Assembly: GCF_021129195.1 (NCBI RefSeq)
Contig: NZ_JAJOHW010000071.1
Location: 1 to 33,191, forward strand
Length of the DNA: 33,191 bases
Reading direction: 5' to 3'
From: Chromobacterium aquaticum
GTDB lineage: Bacteria; Pseudomonadota; Gammaproteobacteria; Burkholderiales; Chromobacteriaceae
Part shown: piece by piece, positions 1-8,224 of the stretch
Layout of the letters: every line of letters starts with the position of its first letter
How positions within the stretch are numbered: the first letter of the stretch is position 1
Position numbers and translations under genes: made by a program
Notes under the pieces: model-generated
Database searches by the model: none
What the model was told of the DNA's origin: nothing
Seen by the model: the letters and a program-made list of their open reading frames with translations, nothing else

Positions 1-270
1 GGCGATGCCGGCCTGGGCCGCGGCCTCGTCGACGCGGGCGGCGGCGGCGGCCAGGTCCTGGTTGTGTTCCAGCGCTTCGGCGATCAACCGGTCCAACACC
101 GGATCGTTGAACTGCTTCCACCAGTCCATGGCGATGGCCGGGTTCTGGGCCGCAATTTGGACCTGTCCGCTGTCCGGCAGCTCCAGCTTGGGGCGGCTGT
201 AGTCGGGGCCGACCGCGCAAGCGCTCAGCGCCAGCGCCACCAATGAGGGCATCAGCGCGCGTTTAAGCAT
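1..270 (-). CDS. Outer-membrane efflux lipoprotein, NodT/OprM family (5' part only)
   Basis: This is the first 90 codons of an outer-membrane channel protein; the rest lies beyond the left window edge. The protein starts MLKRALMPSLVALALSAC, a short signal peptide with a lipobox whose cysteine is residue 18. The following AVGPDYSRPKLELP is the usual start of NodT/OprM-type factors. Its start codon overlaps the end of the RND pump gene by 8 bases (the pump's TAA at 265-263 lies inside this gene), which implies translational coupling. It should form the outer-membrane exit duct of the pump encoded just upstream. The family call is firm; substrate range cannot be told. Confidence 0.88.
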   Translation of the reverse strand, partial: MLKRALMPSLVALALSACAVGPDYSRPKLELPDSGQVQIAAQNPAIAMDWWKQFNDPVLDRLIAEALEHNQDLAAAAARVDEAAAQAGIA

Positions 271-3200
271 CGCCACCCTCCTCCGCCGTCGCCGGCGCTT
301 TGCGCCGCTCCGACGCCTGCATGATCAGGCGGAAGAACAGCGGCACGAAGAAGGTAGCGATGAAAGTGGCGGCCAACATGCCGCCCACCACCGGGGTGCC
401 CAGCGCGCGGCGGCTGGCGGAACCGGCGCCGCTGGAAATCACCAGCGGCACGCAGCCTAGGATGAAGGCCAGCGAGGTCATCACGATGGGACGGAAACGC
501 AGCCGCGCCGCCTCCAGCGCGGCGTCCATCAGCGACAAGCCCTGCTGGCGCTGTTGCACCGCGAACTCCACGATCAGGATGGCGTTCTTGGCCGCCAGGC
601 CCACCAGGGTGACCACGCCGATCTGGAAATAGACGTTATTGTCCTGCTGACCGATGACAGCGGCAAGCAAGGCGCCGAACAGCGCGAACGGCACCGAGGT
701 CACCACCGCCAGCGGCAGGCTCCAGCGCTCGTACTGCGCGGCCAGGATCAGGAACACCATCAGAATGCCGAACAGGAAGGCGGTGGCGGCGGTGCCGCCG
801 GCCAGTTTTTCCTGGTAGGCGCTGCCACTCCAGGCCAGCGCGTAGTCCTTGTCCAAGCTCTGGCTGGCCAGTTCTTCCAGCGCGCGTATCGCCTGGCCGG
901 AACTGACGCCGGGCGCCGGCTGGGCCAGAATCTTGGCGGCGTTGAAGACATTGAAGCGATCCACCAGCTCGGGCCCGAAGCTGGATTTAACCTGCACCAG
1001 GCTGGACAAGGGCACCATCACGCCTTCGGTGGAGCGCACATAGATATTGGCGATGTCCTGCGGCCGGGCGCGGAAGTCCGCCTCGGACTGCAACTGCACC
1101 TTGTAAGTGCGGCCGAACTTGTTGAAGTCGTTGACGTAGAGCTGGCCGAAAGTCGCTTGCAGGGTGTCGAACACCTGGGTGATGTCCACGCCCAGCGCCT
1201 TGGCCTTCTCGCGGTCCAGGTCCAGATACTTCTGCGGCACATCGGCACGGAAGGTGGTGGCCACGCTGGCGAACTCCGGCCGCTGCCGCGCCGCCGTCAG
1301 CAACTTTTCCGTTGCCTGGCTCAGCTTTTGCGAGCCTTGGCCGCCGCGATCCTGCAAATACGCTTCCAAGCCGCCAGTGGTGGACATGCCGATGATGGGC
1401 GCCGGGCTGAAAGCGCTCATCACCCCGGCCTGCAAGCTGCGGCCCAGGCGGTTGAACTCGGCGGCCACGGAGGCAGCGTCCTCGCCCTTGCCCTTGCGCT
1501 GATCCCAATCCTTCAGCGTGATGAAACTGGTGCCGCGATTGGTCTGCTTGGAGCCGGACAGGATGTCAAAACCCGTGAAGGTGGTGACATTTTCCACATT
1601 GGGATTGGCCAGCATCAGCCGGTCGAACTCGGCGGTGGCCTTGGCTGTGCGGGTCAGCGCGGCCGCGTCCGGCAAGGCGGTGTTGGCGAACAGCGTGCCC
1701 ATGTCCTCATTGGGCACCAGCGAGCCCGGCACTTTCTGATACAGGCCCACGGTGGCGGCCAGCACGAGGGCGATCAGGCCGCAAGCGACGCCGACGCGGC
1801 GGTTGAGAAAGGAGACCCCCGACACGTAACGACTGGTTATCCGCTCGAACACGTGGTTGAACCACCGGAAAAAGCGCGGCGGCTGGTGATGGCCGGGTTT
1901 GAGCAGCAAGGCGCACAAGGCTGGGGTCAGCGTCAGCGCGACGATGCCGGAAATGATCACCGACATGGCGATGGTGACGGCGAACTGCTGATACATCACC
2001 CCGGTCATGCCGCCCATGAAGGCCACTGGCAGGAACACCGCGCACAATACCAGCACGATGGCCACCAAGGCGCCGGACACCTCCTGCATCGCCAGGACAG
2101 CGGCCTCCTTGGCGCTACAGCGGCGCTCGCTCATGATGCGCTCGACGTTTTCCAACACCACGATGGCATCGTCCACCACGATGCCGATGGCCAGCACCAT
2201 GCCGAACAGCGTCAGCAGATTGATGGAAAAGCCCAGCAGCAGCATGCCGGCGAAAGTGCCGATCAGCGACACCGGCACCGCCACGCAGGGAATCAGCGTG
2301 GCGCGGAAATTCTGCAGGAACAGATAGACCACCAGGAATACCAGCACCATGGCCTCGGCCAGGGTCTTGATCACCTCGTTGATAGACACTTTGACGAATT
2401 TGGTGGTGTCGAAGGGAATGGCGTAGTCCACCCCGGCTGGGAAGCGGACCTTGAGCTCCTCCATCTTGGCGGCGATGGCGGCGGATACCTTGAGCGCGTT
2501 GGCGTTGGGTTGCAGATAGGTGCTGATGCCGACGCTGGGCTTGCCGTTGCGCATGCTGGTCACATCGTAATCGTTGCCGCCCAGTTCCACGCGCGCCACA
2601 TCCTTGACCCGGATCTTGGAACCATCCGGCATCGAGCGCACGATGATGTTCTCGAACTCCTTGGGCTCGCTGAGCCGGCCCTTGGCATTGACGGTATAGG
2701 TGAAGTTGATCGCCGCGCTGGTGGGCTGGGCGCCGATCTTGCCGGCGGCGAACTGGGCGTTCTGCTCGCTCACCGCCGCGGCCACATCGGACGGCGTCAA
2801 CCCCAGCTGCGCCATGCGGTCCGGCCGCAGCCACAGCCGCATCGCGTAATCGGTACCGCCCATCATGGACACATCGCCCACACCGGGAATGCGCTTGAGT
2901 TCGTCCATCACATTGAGCAGCGCGTAGTTGGACAAGTAGTTGCGGTCATACTGGCCATTGGGCGAGCCGATGGAAATCACGCTGAGCACCGAGGTGGACT
3001 TCTTGCGCACGGTGACGCCCTGGCGCTGCACCTCGTCCGGCAACTGCTTCATCGCCGCCTGCACCCGATTGTTGACATCGATGGTGGCTTGGTCCGGATC
3101 GGTGCCCACGGTGAAATAGACATTCAGGCTGAGCTGGCCGTTGGAGGCGGCGCTGGATTGCATGTAGAGCATGTTTTCCACGCCGTTGAGCTGCTGCTCC

Positions 3201-3397
3201 AACGGCGCGGCCACCGTTTCCGCGATGGTCTGCGGCGTGGCGCCCGGATAGTTGGCCGACACCGACACCACGGCCGGCACGATTTGCGGATACTGCTCCA
3301 CCGGCAGCGCGCGCAAGGCGGCCAGGCCGGCCAGCACGATGACGATGGACAGCACGCTGGCGAAGATGGGGCGGTTGATGAAGAAACGCGAGAACAT
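263..3397 (-). CDS. RND multidrug efflux transporter, inner-membrane pump (HAE-1 family)
   Basis: A 1044-residue proton-driven efflux pump, the usual length for AcrB/MexB/MexF homologues. It begins MFSRFFINRPIFASVLSIV, the conserved first transmembrane helix. The porter domain follows (NGVENMLYMQS, YLSNYALLNV), then the fourth helix with the proton-relay aspartate pair in IGIVVDDAIVVLENVER near residue 410. The C-terminal half repeats the fold, with YERWSLPLAVV and GLAAKNAILIVEF, the latter carrying the relay lysine. The wording is closer to MexF/OqxB than to AcrB, but that is from memory and not a search. It lies 10 bases after the adaptor gene and overlaps the channel gene, so the three form one operon. 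It should export hydrophobic drugs or a native metabolite from periplasm or inner membrane. Confidence 0.95.
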   Translation of the reverse strand: MFSRFFINRPIFASVLSIVIVLAGLAALRALPVEQYPQIVPAVVSVSANYPGATPQTIAETVAAPLEQQLNGVENMLYMQSSAASNGQLSLNVYFTVGTDPDQATIDVNNRVQAAMKQLPDEVQRQGVTVRKKSTSVLSVISIGSPNGQYDRNYLSNYALLNVMDELKRIPGVGDVSMMGGTDYAMRLWLRPDRMAQLGLTPSDVAAAVSEQNAQFAAGKIGAQPTSAAINFTYTVNAKGRLSEPKEFENIIVRSMPDGSKIRVKDVARVELGGNDYDVTSMRNGKPSVGISTYLQPNANALKVSAAIAAKMEELKVRFPAGVDYAIPFDTTKFVKVSINEVIKTLAEAMVLVFLVVYLFLQNFRATLIPCVAVPVSLIGTFAGMLLLGFSINLLTLFGMVLAIGIVVDDAIVVLENVERIMSERRCSAKEAAVLAMQEVSGALVAIVLVLCAVFLPVAFMGGMTGVMYQQFAVTIAMSVIISGIVALTLTPALCALLLKPGHHQPPRFFRWFNHVFERITSRYVSGVSFLNRRVGVACGLIALVLAATVGLYQKVPGSLVPNEDMGTLFANTALPDAAALTRTAKATAEFDRLMLANPNVENVTTFTGFDILSGSKQTNRGTSFITLKDWDQRKGKGEDAASVAAEFNRLGRSLQAGVMSAFSPAPIIGMSTTGGLEAYLQDRGGQGSQKLSQATEKLLTAARQRPEFASVATTFRADVPQKYLDLDREKAKALGVDITQVFDTLQATFGQLYVNDFNKFGRTYKVQLQSEADFRARPQDIANIYVRSTEGVMVPLSSLVQVKSSFGPELVDRFNVFNAAKILAQPAPGVSSGQAIRALEELASQSLDKDYALAWSGSAYQEKLAGGTAATAFLFGILMVFLILAAQYERWSLPLAVVTSVPFALFGALLAAVIGQQDNNVYFQIGVVTLVGLAAKNAILIVEFAVQQRQQGLSLMDAALEAARLRFRPIVMTSLAFILGCVPLVISSGAGSASRRALGTPVVGGMLAATFIATFFVPLFFRLIMQASERRKAPATAEEGGDA

Positions 3398-3407
3398 GGT
3401 CAGCCCC

Positions 3408-4550
3408 TCACGCCTTGGCCGGCGCGGCGGTCATCGGCTTGACCATGGCACCGGGCCTGGCCTGCATCAGGCCATCGACAATCACCCGCTCGCCGGCCTT
3501 GAGGCCGGACTCGACCACCATCCGCCCACCCACCTGGGCGCCCAGCTTGACCGTCTTGGCCTGTACCTTGTCATCGGCCCCCACCACCATTAGCTGGGTA
3601 TCGGCCTGGGCCTGGACTATGGCCTGCTCCGGCACCGTCAACACATTCTTGCGCATGCCCAGGTCCAGCATCACGCGCACGAACTGGCCAGGCAGCAATT
3701 GTCCGGCCGCATTGGGAAATTGAGCGCGCGCGCTGATGGTGCCGGTTTTGGGATCGACGCGATTGTCGCGGAAATCCAGCTCGCCGTTCTGCGCGTACGT
3801 CCGGCCGTCGGCCAGGCGGATGCGCACCGGCAAGCCTGCCTGCCGCCCCGAGTTCACCTGCCCAGTGGCCAGGCTGTGTTGATAGTCGAGGCTATCCTGC
3901 TCGGAAATGGAAAAATTGACGTAGATGGGATTGAGCTGGGAAATCGTGGTCAGCGGCTCGGTGGCATCCACGCGGATCAAGCTGCCCTCGGATTGCACCT
4001 GCTTGCTGGTCAGGCCTGGAATCGGCGCGACGACCCGAGTGTAATCCAGATTGAGCTGGGCTTCCTTGACCTTGGCGTCGGCGGCCTGCTTGGCCGCCTT
4101 GGCGTTATTGAGCGCGGACACCGCGTTGTCGTAATCCATGCGCGCCACCGCCTGCTCGCGGTACAGCGGGCGGATGCGCTCCAGGTCGGCGCTGGCTTTT
4201 TGCAAGGCGGCCAATTGCTGCGCCTGCGCGCCCTTGGCCTGCTCCAGCTGCGCCTGGTACGGCGCGGGGTCGATCTGGAACAAGGCCTGCCCCTGCTTCA
4301 CCGGCTGGCCTTCCACATAAGTGCGCTTGAGCAGGATACCGCCGACGCGGGCACGCACTTCAATATCGCGGTAACCGGCGGTTTCACCCACCAGTTCCAT
4401 CACCATGGGCACGTCGCCGGGCGTCGCGGTCTCCACCGTGACTTGCGGCACGGCCGCCACGGGTTGCGACGGAGAGCCGCAAGCGGCCAGCCAGGCCGGC
4501 ATGGATAATATCAGGACAAGCGACAATACATGCCGCGACGAATAGCGCAT
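3408..4550 (-). CDS. RND efflux periplasmic adaptor lipoprotein (membrane fusion protein)
   Basis: A 380-residue adaptor linking the inner-membrane pump to the outer-membrane channel. The start at 4550 is chosen because GGAG lies 8 bases upstream and the protein then begins with a signal peptide and lipobox (AWLAAC, Cys24); a longer frame reaches 4688 but has no such support. Domains in order: beta-barrel/lipoyl strand (VRARVGGILLKRTYVEGQPVKQG), alpha-helical hairpin about residues 95-165 (QLEQAKGAQAQQLAALQKA, many Ala/Gln/Lys heptads), second lipoyl half (LDYTRVVAPIPGLTS), then the beta-barrel and membrane-proximal domains. It is the first gene of the operon, and the 330-base gap upstream holds a Fur-like palindrome. 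No TetR or LysR regulator is adjacent in the window. Confidence 0.93.
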   Translation of the reverse strand: MRYSSRHVLSLVLILSMPAWLAACGSPSQPVAAVPQVTVETATPGDVPMVMELVGETAGYRDIEVRARVGGILLKRTYVEGQPVKQGQALFQIDPAPYQAQLEQAKGAQAQQLAALQKASADLERIRPLYREQAVARMDYDNAVSALNNAKAAKQAADAKVKEAQLNLDYTRVVAPIPGLTSKQVQSEGSLIRVDATEPLTTISQLNPIYVNFSISEQDSLDYQHSLATGQVNSGRQAGLPVRIRLADGRTYAQNGELDFRDNRVDPKTGTISARAQFPNAAGQLLPGQFVRVMLDLGMRKNVLTVPEQAIVQAQADTQLMVVGADDKVQAKTVKLGAQVGGRMVVESGLKAGERVIVDGLMQARPGAMVKPMTAAPAKA

Positions 4551-4779
4551 TATGATTTCTCCATATGAGCGGGGATGTGGAATGGGCGGGCAACCCAGGC
4601 GCAAGCGGAGGCTTTGTCGCTTGTTATGAACGGATCTATGCCACGAGCGCGGGCAAGGCTGTTCGCAGCAACTTGAAGCGTCGCCCATTAGAACAGCCTG
4701 TTATGAAGTGTTTTTTTGGAAAATCTGCGTTTTTGTAAATTGCGGGTAAATTCACATCGAAACCATGTAAATTAATGTG

Positions 4780-4798
4780 AATGATATTCAATATCATT
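4780..4798. promoter_or_regulatory. Fur-box-like perfect palindrome upstream of the efflux operon
   Basis: AATGATATTCAATATCATT is a perfect 9-1-9 inverted repeat. It matches the 7-1-7 Fur consensus (TGATAAT-N-ATTATCA) at 12 of 14 arm positions. It lies 230 bases before the adaptor start in an AT-rich stretch (about 4710-4805) that otherwise holds no gene. A second inverted pair, TTCACAT at 4751-4757 and ATGTGAA at 4775-4781, overlaps its edge. A repressor site is the simplest reading; Fur is an inference, and a TetR-type operator is the alternative. Confidence 0.5.
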
Positions 4799-4842
4799 AT
4801 TGTGAAGAGAGACCACCGCGCCGGGACTGACCGGAAATATCC

Positions 4843-4878
4843 GCCGTGACCCAGTTCTGCATTAGGCAATGCCACGGC
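4843..4878 (-). terminator. Possible hairpin just after the solute-binding protein gene
   Basis: Read on the minus strand, GCCGTG and CACGGC can pair around an inner GCAT/ATGC stem, beginning 5 bases after the stop codon of the gene at 4883. There is no U-tract, so this would be an imperfect terminator or an mRNA-stabilising stem. Weak support. Confidence 0.25.
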
Positions 4879-4882
4879 AGCA

Positions 4883-5659
4883 TTAATCGGTCCGTGATGG
4901 GCCGTCCGCCTTCATTCCGGAATCAACTTTGAGCAGCATGCTGGCGTAACTACCGTCCTTGCGCATTGCGCGCAGGCCCGCCTCCAACTGCGCCGCGCTC
5001 TCCCGCCCCTGCGCCCTGGCCTTGGAAAATGCCAGCCAGAAGCCATCCTGGCTGATGCTGCCCACCTTGCGGACTCTGCCGGCGGCATCGGGGTTGCCGC
5101 GGATGCGCAACTGCCCGGGTAGAGCGTTCATCAACACATAATCCACGCGCCGCGCCAGCAGCATGCGTATCAAGTCCTCATCCGAGGCCGCCACCGATTT
5201 CATAATCCTTACGTCGCGATAAAAGGCACTGGGATAGGTGTAATCCTGGGTGATGCCCACCCGCCGGCCAATCAGGTCTTTCAGGCCCAGGCCGGCATCG
5301 CCGCTGGCGGCGCGCGCGAAAATGGCCAGCTCTTCGGTGAACATCGGCGTTTGATGCCACCAGAACTGCTCGCGATTGTCATCGGTAATGGTAACGCTAA
5401 GGCAGCCCGCAGCCCGGCCGACACGCGCCAGCATCAGGCAGCGCGCAAATGGCACGGTGACGAAGCTAACCACCACGCCCTGGCGACGGAAGGCTTCGCG
5501 CACCAGTTGCGGCGCCAGCCCCCGCGGCGCCGAGCTGACCGCGCCGCGCGCGGAATACGGCGGCCAATCGTCCTCGACGGCGATGAGCAGACCAGGCCCC
5601 GCCAGCGCCTCGGCGGCCAGCAGGGCCGAACACAGCATTGCTGCAAACCACGCAGGCAT
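4883..5659 (-). CDS. Periplasmic solute-binding protein, amino-acid ABC type (SBP_bac_3-like)
   Basis: A 258-residue exported protein. The start at 5659 follows a strong GGGAGGGAG ribosome site and gives a clean signal peptide (MPAWFAAMLCSALLAAEALA, cleavage before GPG). A longer frame to 5728 lacks these. The mature part opens with LLIAVEDDWPPYSARG, the typical first strand of family-3 binding proteins. It continues with PFARCLMLARVGRAAGCLSVTITD, the GRRVGITQDYTYP hinge region and a C-terminal MRKDGSYASML, the usual ending of the family. There are no ABC permease or ATPase genes beside it, so it is an orphan that may serve a remote transporter or act as a sensor. Ligand unknown. Confidence 0.82.
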   Translation of the reverse strand: MPAWFAAMLCSALLAAEALAGPGLLIAVEDDWPPYSARGAVSSAPRGLAPQLVREAFRRQGVVVSFVTVPFARCLMLARVGRAAGCLSVTITDDNREQFWWHQTPMFTEELAIFARAASGDAGLGLKDLIGRRVGITQDYTYPSAFYRDVRIMKSVAASDEDLIRMLLARRVDYVLMNALPGQLRIRGNPDAAGRVRKVGSISQDGFWLAFSKARAQGRESAAQLEAGLRAMRKDGSYASMLLKVDSGMKADGPSRTD

Positions 5660-5735
5660 AGCTCCCTCCCGGCCGTGGGTTGACACCACCCATGCATTAC
5701 TTAACATCAACAATTCATAATCCACCACGTTCTCA

Positions 5736-5823
5736 GAGCCTGTTCAAAGTCTCGCGCGCCAGAGCGAGATCGTACGCACGAGCCCCGAGTGGCAACAGCG
5801 GACTTTCCAGGTTTGAGCGGTTC
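5736..5823. repeat. Degenerate MITE-like repeat, copy A
   Basis: The left end GAGCCTGTTCAAAGTCT is the same terminus as in copies B, F1 and G. A degraded right end can be read in GACTTTCC...GCGGTTC. Between them CGCGCGCCAGAGCGAGA resembles the start of the family core. It lies between the solute-binding protein gene and the thioesterase gene. No target duplication is visible. The rest of the gap (5660-5735 and 5824-5935) holds nothing I recognise. Confidence 0.45.
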
Positions 5824-5935
5824 TTGGCCCGATTGTCACGGCAAAGCGCTTGACCCTCGCGCGCAGGCAATGCCAAGATCATGAATCCACCCCCGCCCTT
5901 CATGCGCTAAACCGCTGCTGCTCAAGGAGATTGGC

Positions 5936-6373
5936 TTGGAACCGTTTTGCCACCCGCTAGAAGTGCGCTGGTCCGACTGCGACGCCAACCAGCATGTCCG
6001 CCATACCGCCTATGCCGATTTCTGCACCCATGCCCGCATCGAATGGCTGCGCGGCCAGGGTTTCGGTTTCGAGCAATTTCAGGCCCAGGGTTTCGGCCCG
6101 GTCATTTTCAAAGAGTGGACCGAGTATTTCAAGGAACTGCGGCTGAGCGAGCGCATCCACGTGCGGCTGGCCATTGCCGGCCTGAGCCAGGATAGCAAGC
6201 GCTTCTGCATCCGCCACGAGATTTACAAGGAAGACGGCCGCCTGGCGGCGCGCCACGAGATCAGCGGCTCATGGATAGACCTGACACTGCGCAAGCTGAC
6301 CACTCCGCCGCCGGAATTGGGCGCCATCTTCGCCTGGGCCGAGCGCACCGAGGACTTTCAGGCGCTGGATTAA
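5936..6373 (+). CDS. Acyl-CoA thioesterase, 4HBT/YbgC hot-dog family
   Basis: A 145-residue single hot-dog domain protein. The TTG start at 5936 is set by AAGGAGA five bases upstream; the ORF has no ATG nearby. The N-terminus LEVRWSDCDANQHVRHTAYADF is the family's active-site strand and helix, the D..N.HV..T.Y pattern matching the YxDTDxxGHVNNxxY signature of YbgC and 4-hydroxybenzoyl-CoA thioesterases, with aspartate as the expected catalytic residue. The remainder has the expected sheet (RIHVRLAIAGLSQDSKRFCIRHEIYKEDGRLAARHEISGSWIDL). It likely hydrolyses short or medium acyl-CoA in the cytoplasm. It is a single gene flanked by repeat copies A and B, and its partners are not evident. Confidence 0.85.
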   Translation: MEPFCHPLEVRWSDCDANQHVRHTAYADFCTHARIEWLRGQGFGFEQFQAQGFGPVIFKEWTEYFKELRLSERIHVRLAIAGLSQDSKRFCIRHEIYKEDGRLAARHEISGSWIDLTLRKLTTPPPELGAIFAWAERTEDFQALD

Positions 6374-6447
6374 GAACCCCCATGGCTATTTTATTCAAGG
6401 ATATGTGCACAATGCCACTTCCCTATAGTTAAGAAAGCGGCTTTTCT

Positions 6448-6597
6448 GAGCCTGTTCAAAGTCTAGCAAACTCACACGCAACAAGGTAAGCATACCCAAG
6501 AGAGCGGAATATTGGCTTGAAACAAGTATGCCTCGAAGGCACTGCCCATGCTCTTTTCTACCTAGCCTGCCAAAAACCGCAGACCTTGAACAGGTTC
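6448..6597. repeat. Diverged MITE-like repeat, copy B (150 bp)
   Basis: The termini are GAGCCTGTTCAAAGTCT on the left and AGACCTTGAACAGGTTC on the right, clear inverted copies of each other. The interior retains recognisable pieces of the family core (GAGAGCGGAAT, GCCTCGAAGGCAC), though AT-richer than copies C and D. Flanks are TCT and TCA, so an original 3-bp duplication may have drifted. It marks the left edge of the AT-rich segment that runs to the tRNA genes. Confidence 0.72.
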
Positions 6598-6999
6598 TCA
6601 AAGGAAGAATGAATACCAAGCCATTCAAGCCCTTGCTCAACAGCAACTCTATTGCACATCAGCGATGGTCAACATCAACCCACCTCAACAAGACCGTCGC
6701 TCACTCTAATCCCTCAAACGCTTCCCATCTAACTCCCTGCCAAGCTTACTATCAGCCGACCGACCAATTCATTCCAGATGAATTAACCATGTTCAGGGTA
6801 CTAGCCCCTGTCAGCATTTATCTCTACCACAATCAGAAAAAAACATAAAAACACAAAAAATCAATAACTTACAAAATCACTCACTACAAGCTACTTGCAT
6901 TCCATTGATTCAACAGTCAATACCATGTCATACTGTCATGGTGAAATTTACTCATTCAATATTAAATAAATATAAATATTTTTAAAAGAAAGCACCTAC
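6598..6999. other. AT-rich gap without a supported gene; candidate operator at 6922-6942
   Basis: About 400 bases of low-GC sequence unlike the surroundings. An open frame runs from 6528 to 6848 on the plus strand, but it starts inside repeat copy B, has no ribosome site and reads as low-complexity sequence, so I do not call it. At 6922-6942 ACCATGTCA-TAC-TGTCATGGT is a near-perfect palindrome (8 of 10 pairs) about 60 bases before the methyltransferase start, a possible regulator site. The last 50 bases are almost pure A/T and probably contain its promoter. Confidence 0.4.
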
Positions 7000-7701
7000 A
7001 TGTCAGTAAACGCTATTTATACCCATGACGCCTCACCGGAATTAAAATACCAGCAACTAACACCAGGGGCCAGTTATAGTCCATGGTATTCTGATGAAGA
7101 ATTCATGCGCTGCTATCTGGCAATTCATCAAAACACTTTGGTTGACCTATATCGATGCTATGGCTTGTGGTCTCTAGCAAGGCAGTTGAGTAATATTGAT
7201 GGCTGCTTCCTTGAAGTCGGCGTTTGGCGGGGAGGAACAGGAGCGCTACTATCATTTGCATCTCTATTAAGTAGCCCTGAAAGAAAAGTCTATCTTGCCG
7301 ACACTTTTCAAGGTGTCGTCAAAGCAGGAGCGCAAGACCCCAACTATATCGACGGTGAGCATTCAGACACCTCACAGGCAACAGTAGAGGCACTATTGGA
7401 ATCCATGGGCCTGAACAATACCACCCTATTGCCAGGAACATTCCCAGACGACACCGCTCACCAGATAGAAGAAAAGGTAGCGCTACTGCATTGCGATGTA
7501 GATGTCTATCAATCAGCCAAAGAAATTATTGACTGGGCTTTACCCAGGCTAAGCGTCGGTGGTGCCATAATTTTTGACGACTACGGCTTCTATGGATGTG
7601 GAGGTGTAACTCGCTATGTCAATGAATTACGGGAACGAAAAGATTTGCTATTTATTTACAATCTAAGCGGACATGCTGTTTTTATAAAACTTCCATACTA
7701 A
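7000..7701 (+). CDS. TylF/MycF-like SAM-dependent O-methyltransferase
   Basis: A 233-residue class I methyltransferase. Residues 70-86 (FLEVGVWRGGTGALLSF) form the SAM-binding strand and glycine loop. YLADTF (98-103) carries the acidic ribose-binding residue. HCDVDVY (164-170) and FDDYG (192-196) are the metal-binding aspartates characteristic of TylF/MycF and related sugar O-methyltransferases. Family members methylate sugars on macrolides or surface glycans; the substrate here is unknown. The gene is clearly AT-richer than its neighbours, with codons such as AAA, ATT and TTA. It stands alone between repeat copy B and the tRNA-Ser pair, with AAAGAAA upstream as ribosome site. This suggests recent transfer, perhaps a remnant of a glycan or secondary-metabolite cluster. 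Confidence 0.82.
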   Translation: MSVNAIYTHDASPELKYQQLTPGASYSPWYSDEEFMRCYLAIHQNTLVDLYRCYGLWSLARQLSNIDGCFLEVGVWRGGTGALLSFASLLSSPERKVYLADTFQGVVKAGAQDPNYIDGEHSDTSQATVEALLESMGLNNTTLLPGTFPDDTAHQIEEKVALLHCDVDVYQSAKEIIDWALPRLSVGGAIIFDDYGFYGCGGVTRYVNELRERKDLLFIYNLSGHAVFIKLPY

Positions 7702-8021
7702 GCTCTCACCACCTAATTGATGACTTACTTCCCGACATAAATCAGATAAGCTGATAATGCACTGGTAGCAAGTCATCAACTCGTCAAATAAGCTCAGACA
7801 CCGATCAGTGAGTAAAGCCCCTGCTTACTTGACTGTCTTCTAAACCTTTCTTGCTTAGAATTAATCACAACCCGGTAAATCGCGTGTGCAACTGAAAATA
7901 GAATGCAAATACCGTACACAAGCATCCACATGGACGCCTCACTCAAAATGAGGCTAGACAATACCAAGCCAAGCAATCAACTGCACTATTATCGTATTTT
8001 CTGCAATCCGGCGGTGAATGC
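7702..8021. other. AT-rich gap after the methyltransferase, no supported gene
   Basis: About 320 bases. A 60-codon minus-strand frame (7976-7794, TTG start) encodes a hydrophobic peptide with two possible membrane stretches (LGLVLSSLILSEASMWMLVY, ICILFSVAHAIYRVVI). It has no ribosome site and could be a broken membrane-protein remnant. I see no repeat or RNA gene here. Confidence 0.3.
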
Positions 8022-8053
8022 AAAAAGCCCCGACTCAAATGTCGGGGCTTTTT
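8022..8053 (-). terminator. Rho-independent terminator of the tRNA-Ser pair
   Basis: AAAAAGCCCCGAC pairs perfectly with GTCGGGGCTTTTT across a 6-base loop. On the minus strand this gives a GC-rich stem followed by a U-run, 9 bases beyond the 3' end of the second tRNA gene. Confidence 0.9.
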
Positions 8054-8061
8054 GATTTTAC

Positions 8062-8152
8062 TGGCGGAGAGGGGGGGATTCGAACCCCCGTTAGGGTATT
8101 ACCCTAAACACGCTTTCCAGGCGTGCGACTTAAACCACTCATCCACCTCTCC
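8062..8152 (-). tRNA. tRNA-Ser(GGA), second tandem copy
   Basis: A 91-base gene on the minus strand with encoded CCA. The acceptor GGAGAGG pairs with CCTCTCC; discriminator G. The anticodon loop CTGGAAA contains GGA. A long variable arm (TTAGGG...ACCCTAA) is diagnostic of a class II serine tRNA, and GGTTCGAATCC forms the T arm. It is identical base for base to the copy at 8225-8315 and is probably co-transcribed with it across a 72-base spacer. Confidence 0.96.
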
Positions 8153-8224
8153 GGAGGTGTCTTGCTTGTTTGCGCCGGCTGGACCGGAGCAATAAAAAAC
8201 CGCCAGGGCAGTTTTTGTCAATTC

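Noticed and set aside
554-3442. 962-codon plus-strand open frame opposite the RND pump gene
   Set aside because: It is the antisense shadow of a long GC-rich gene: His/Gln/Arg/Gly-rich low-complexity translation, no domain, no ribosome site, and the minus strand encodes a full RND pump.
4636-4875. 79-codon minus-strand frame in the efflux operon leader
   Set aside because: No ribosome site, mixed AT-rich and GC-rich sections, and it crosses the Fur-like palindrome; more likely untranslated leader and promoter.
6528-6848. 106-codon plus-strand frame before the methyltransferase
   Set aside because: It starts inside repeat copy B, lacks a ribosome site and has no recognisable fold.
7794-7976. 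60-codon hydrophobic minus-strand frame
   Set aside because: TTG start without ribosome site; could be a membrane-protein remnant, but not enough to call a gene.
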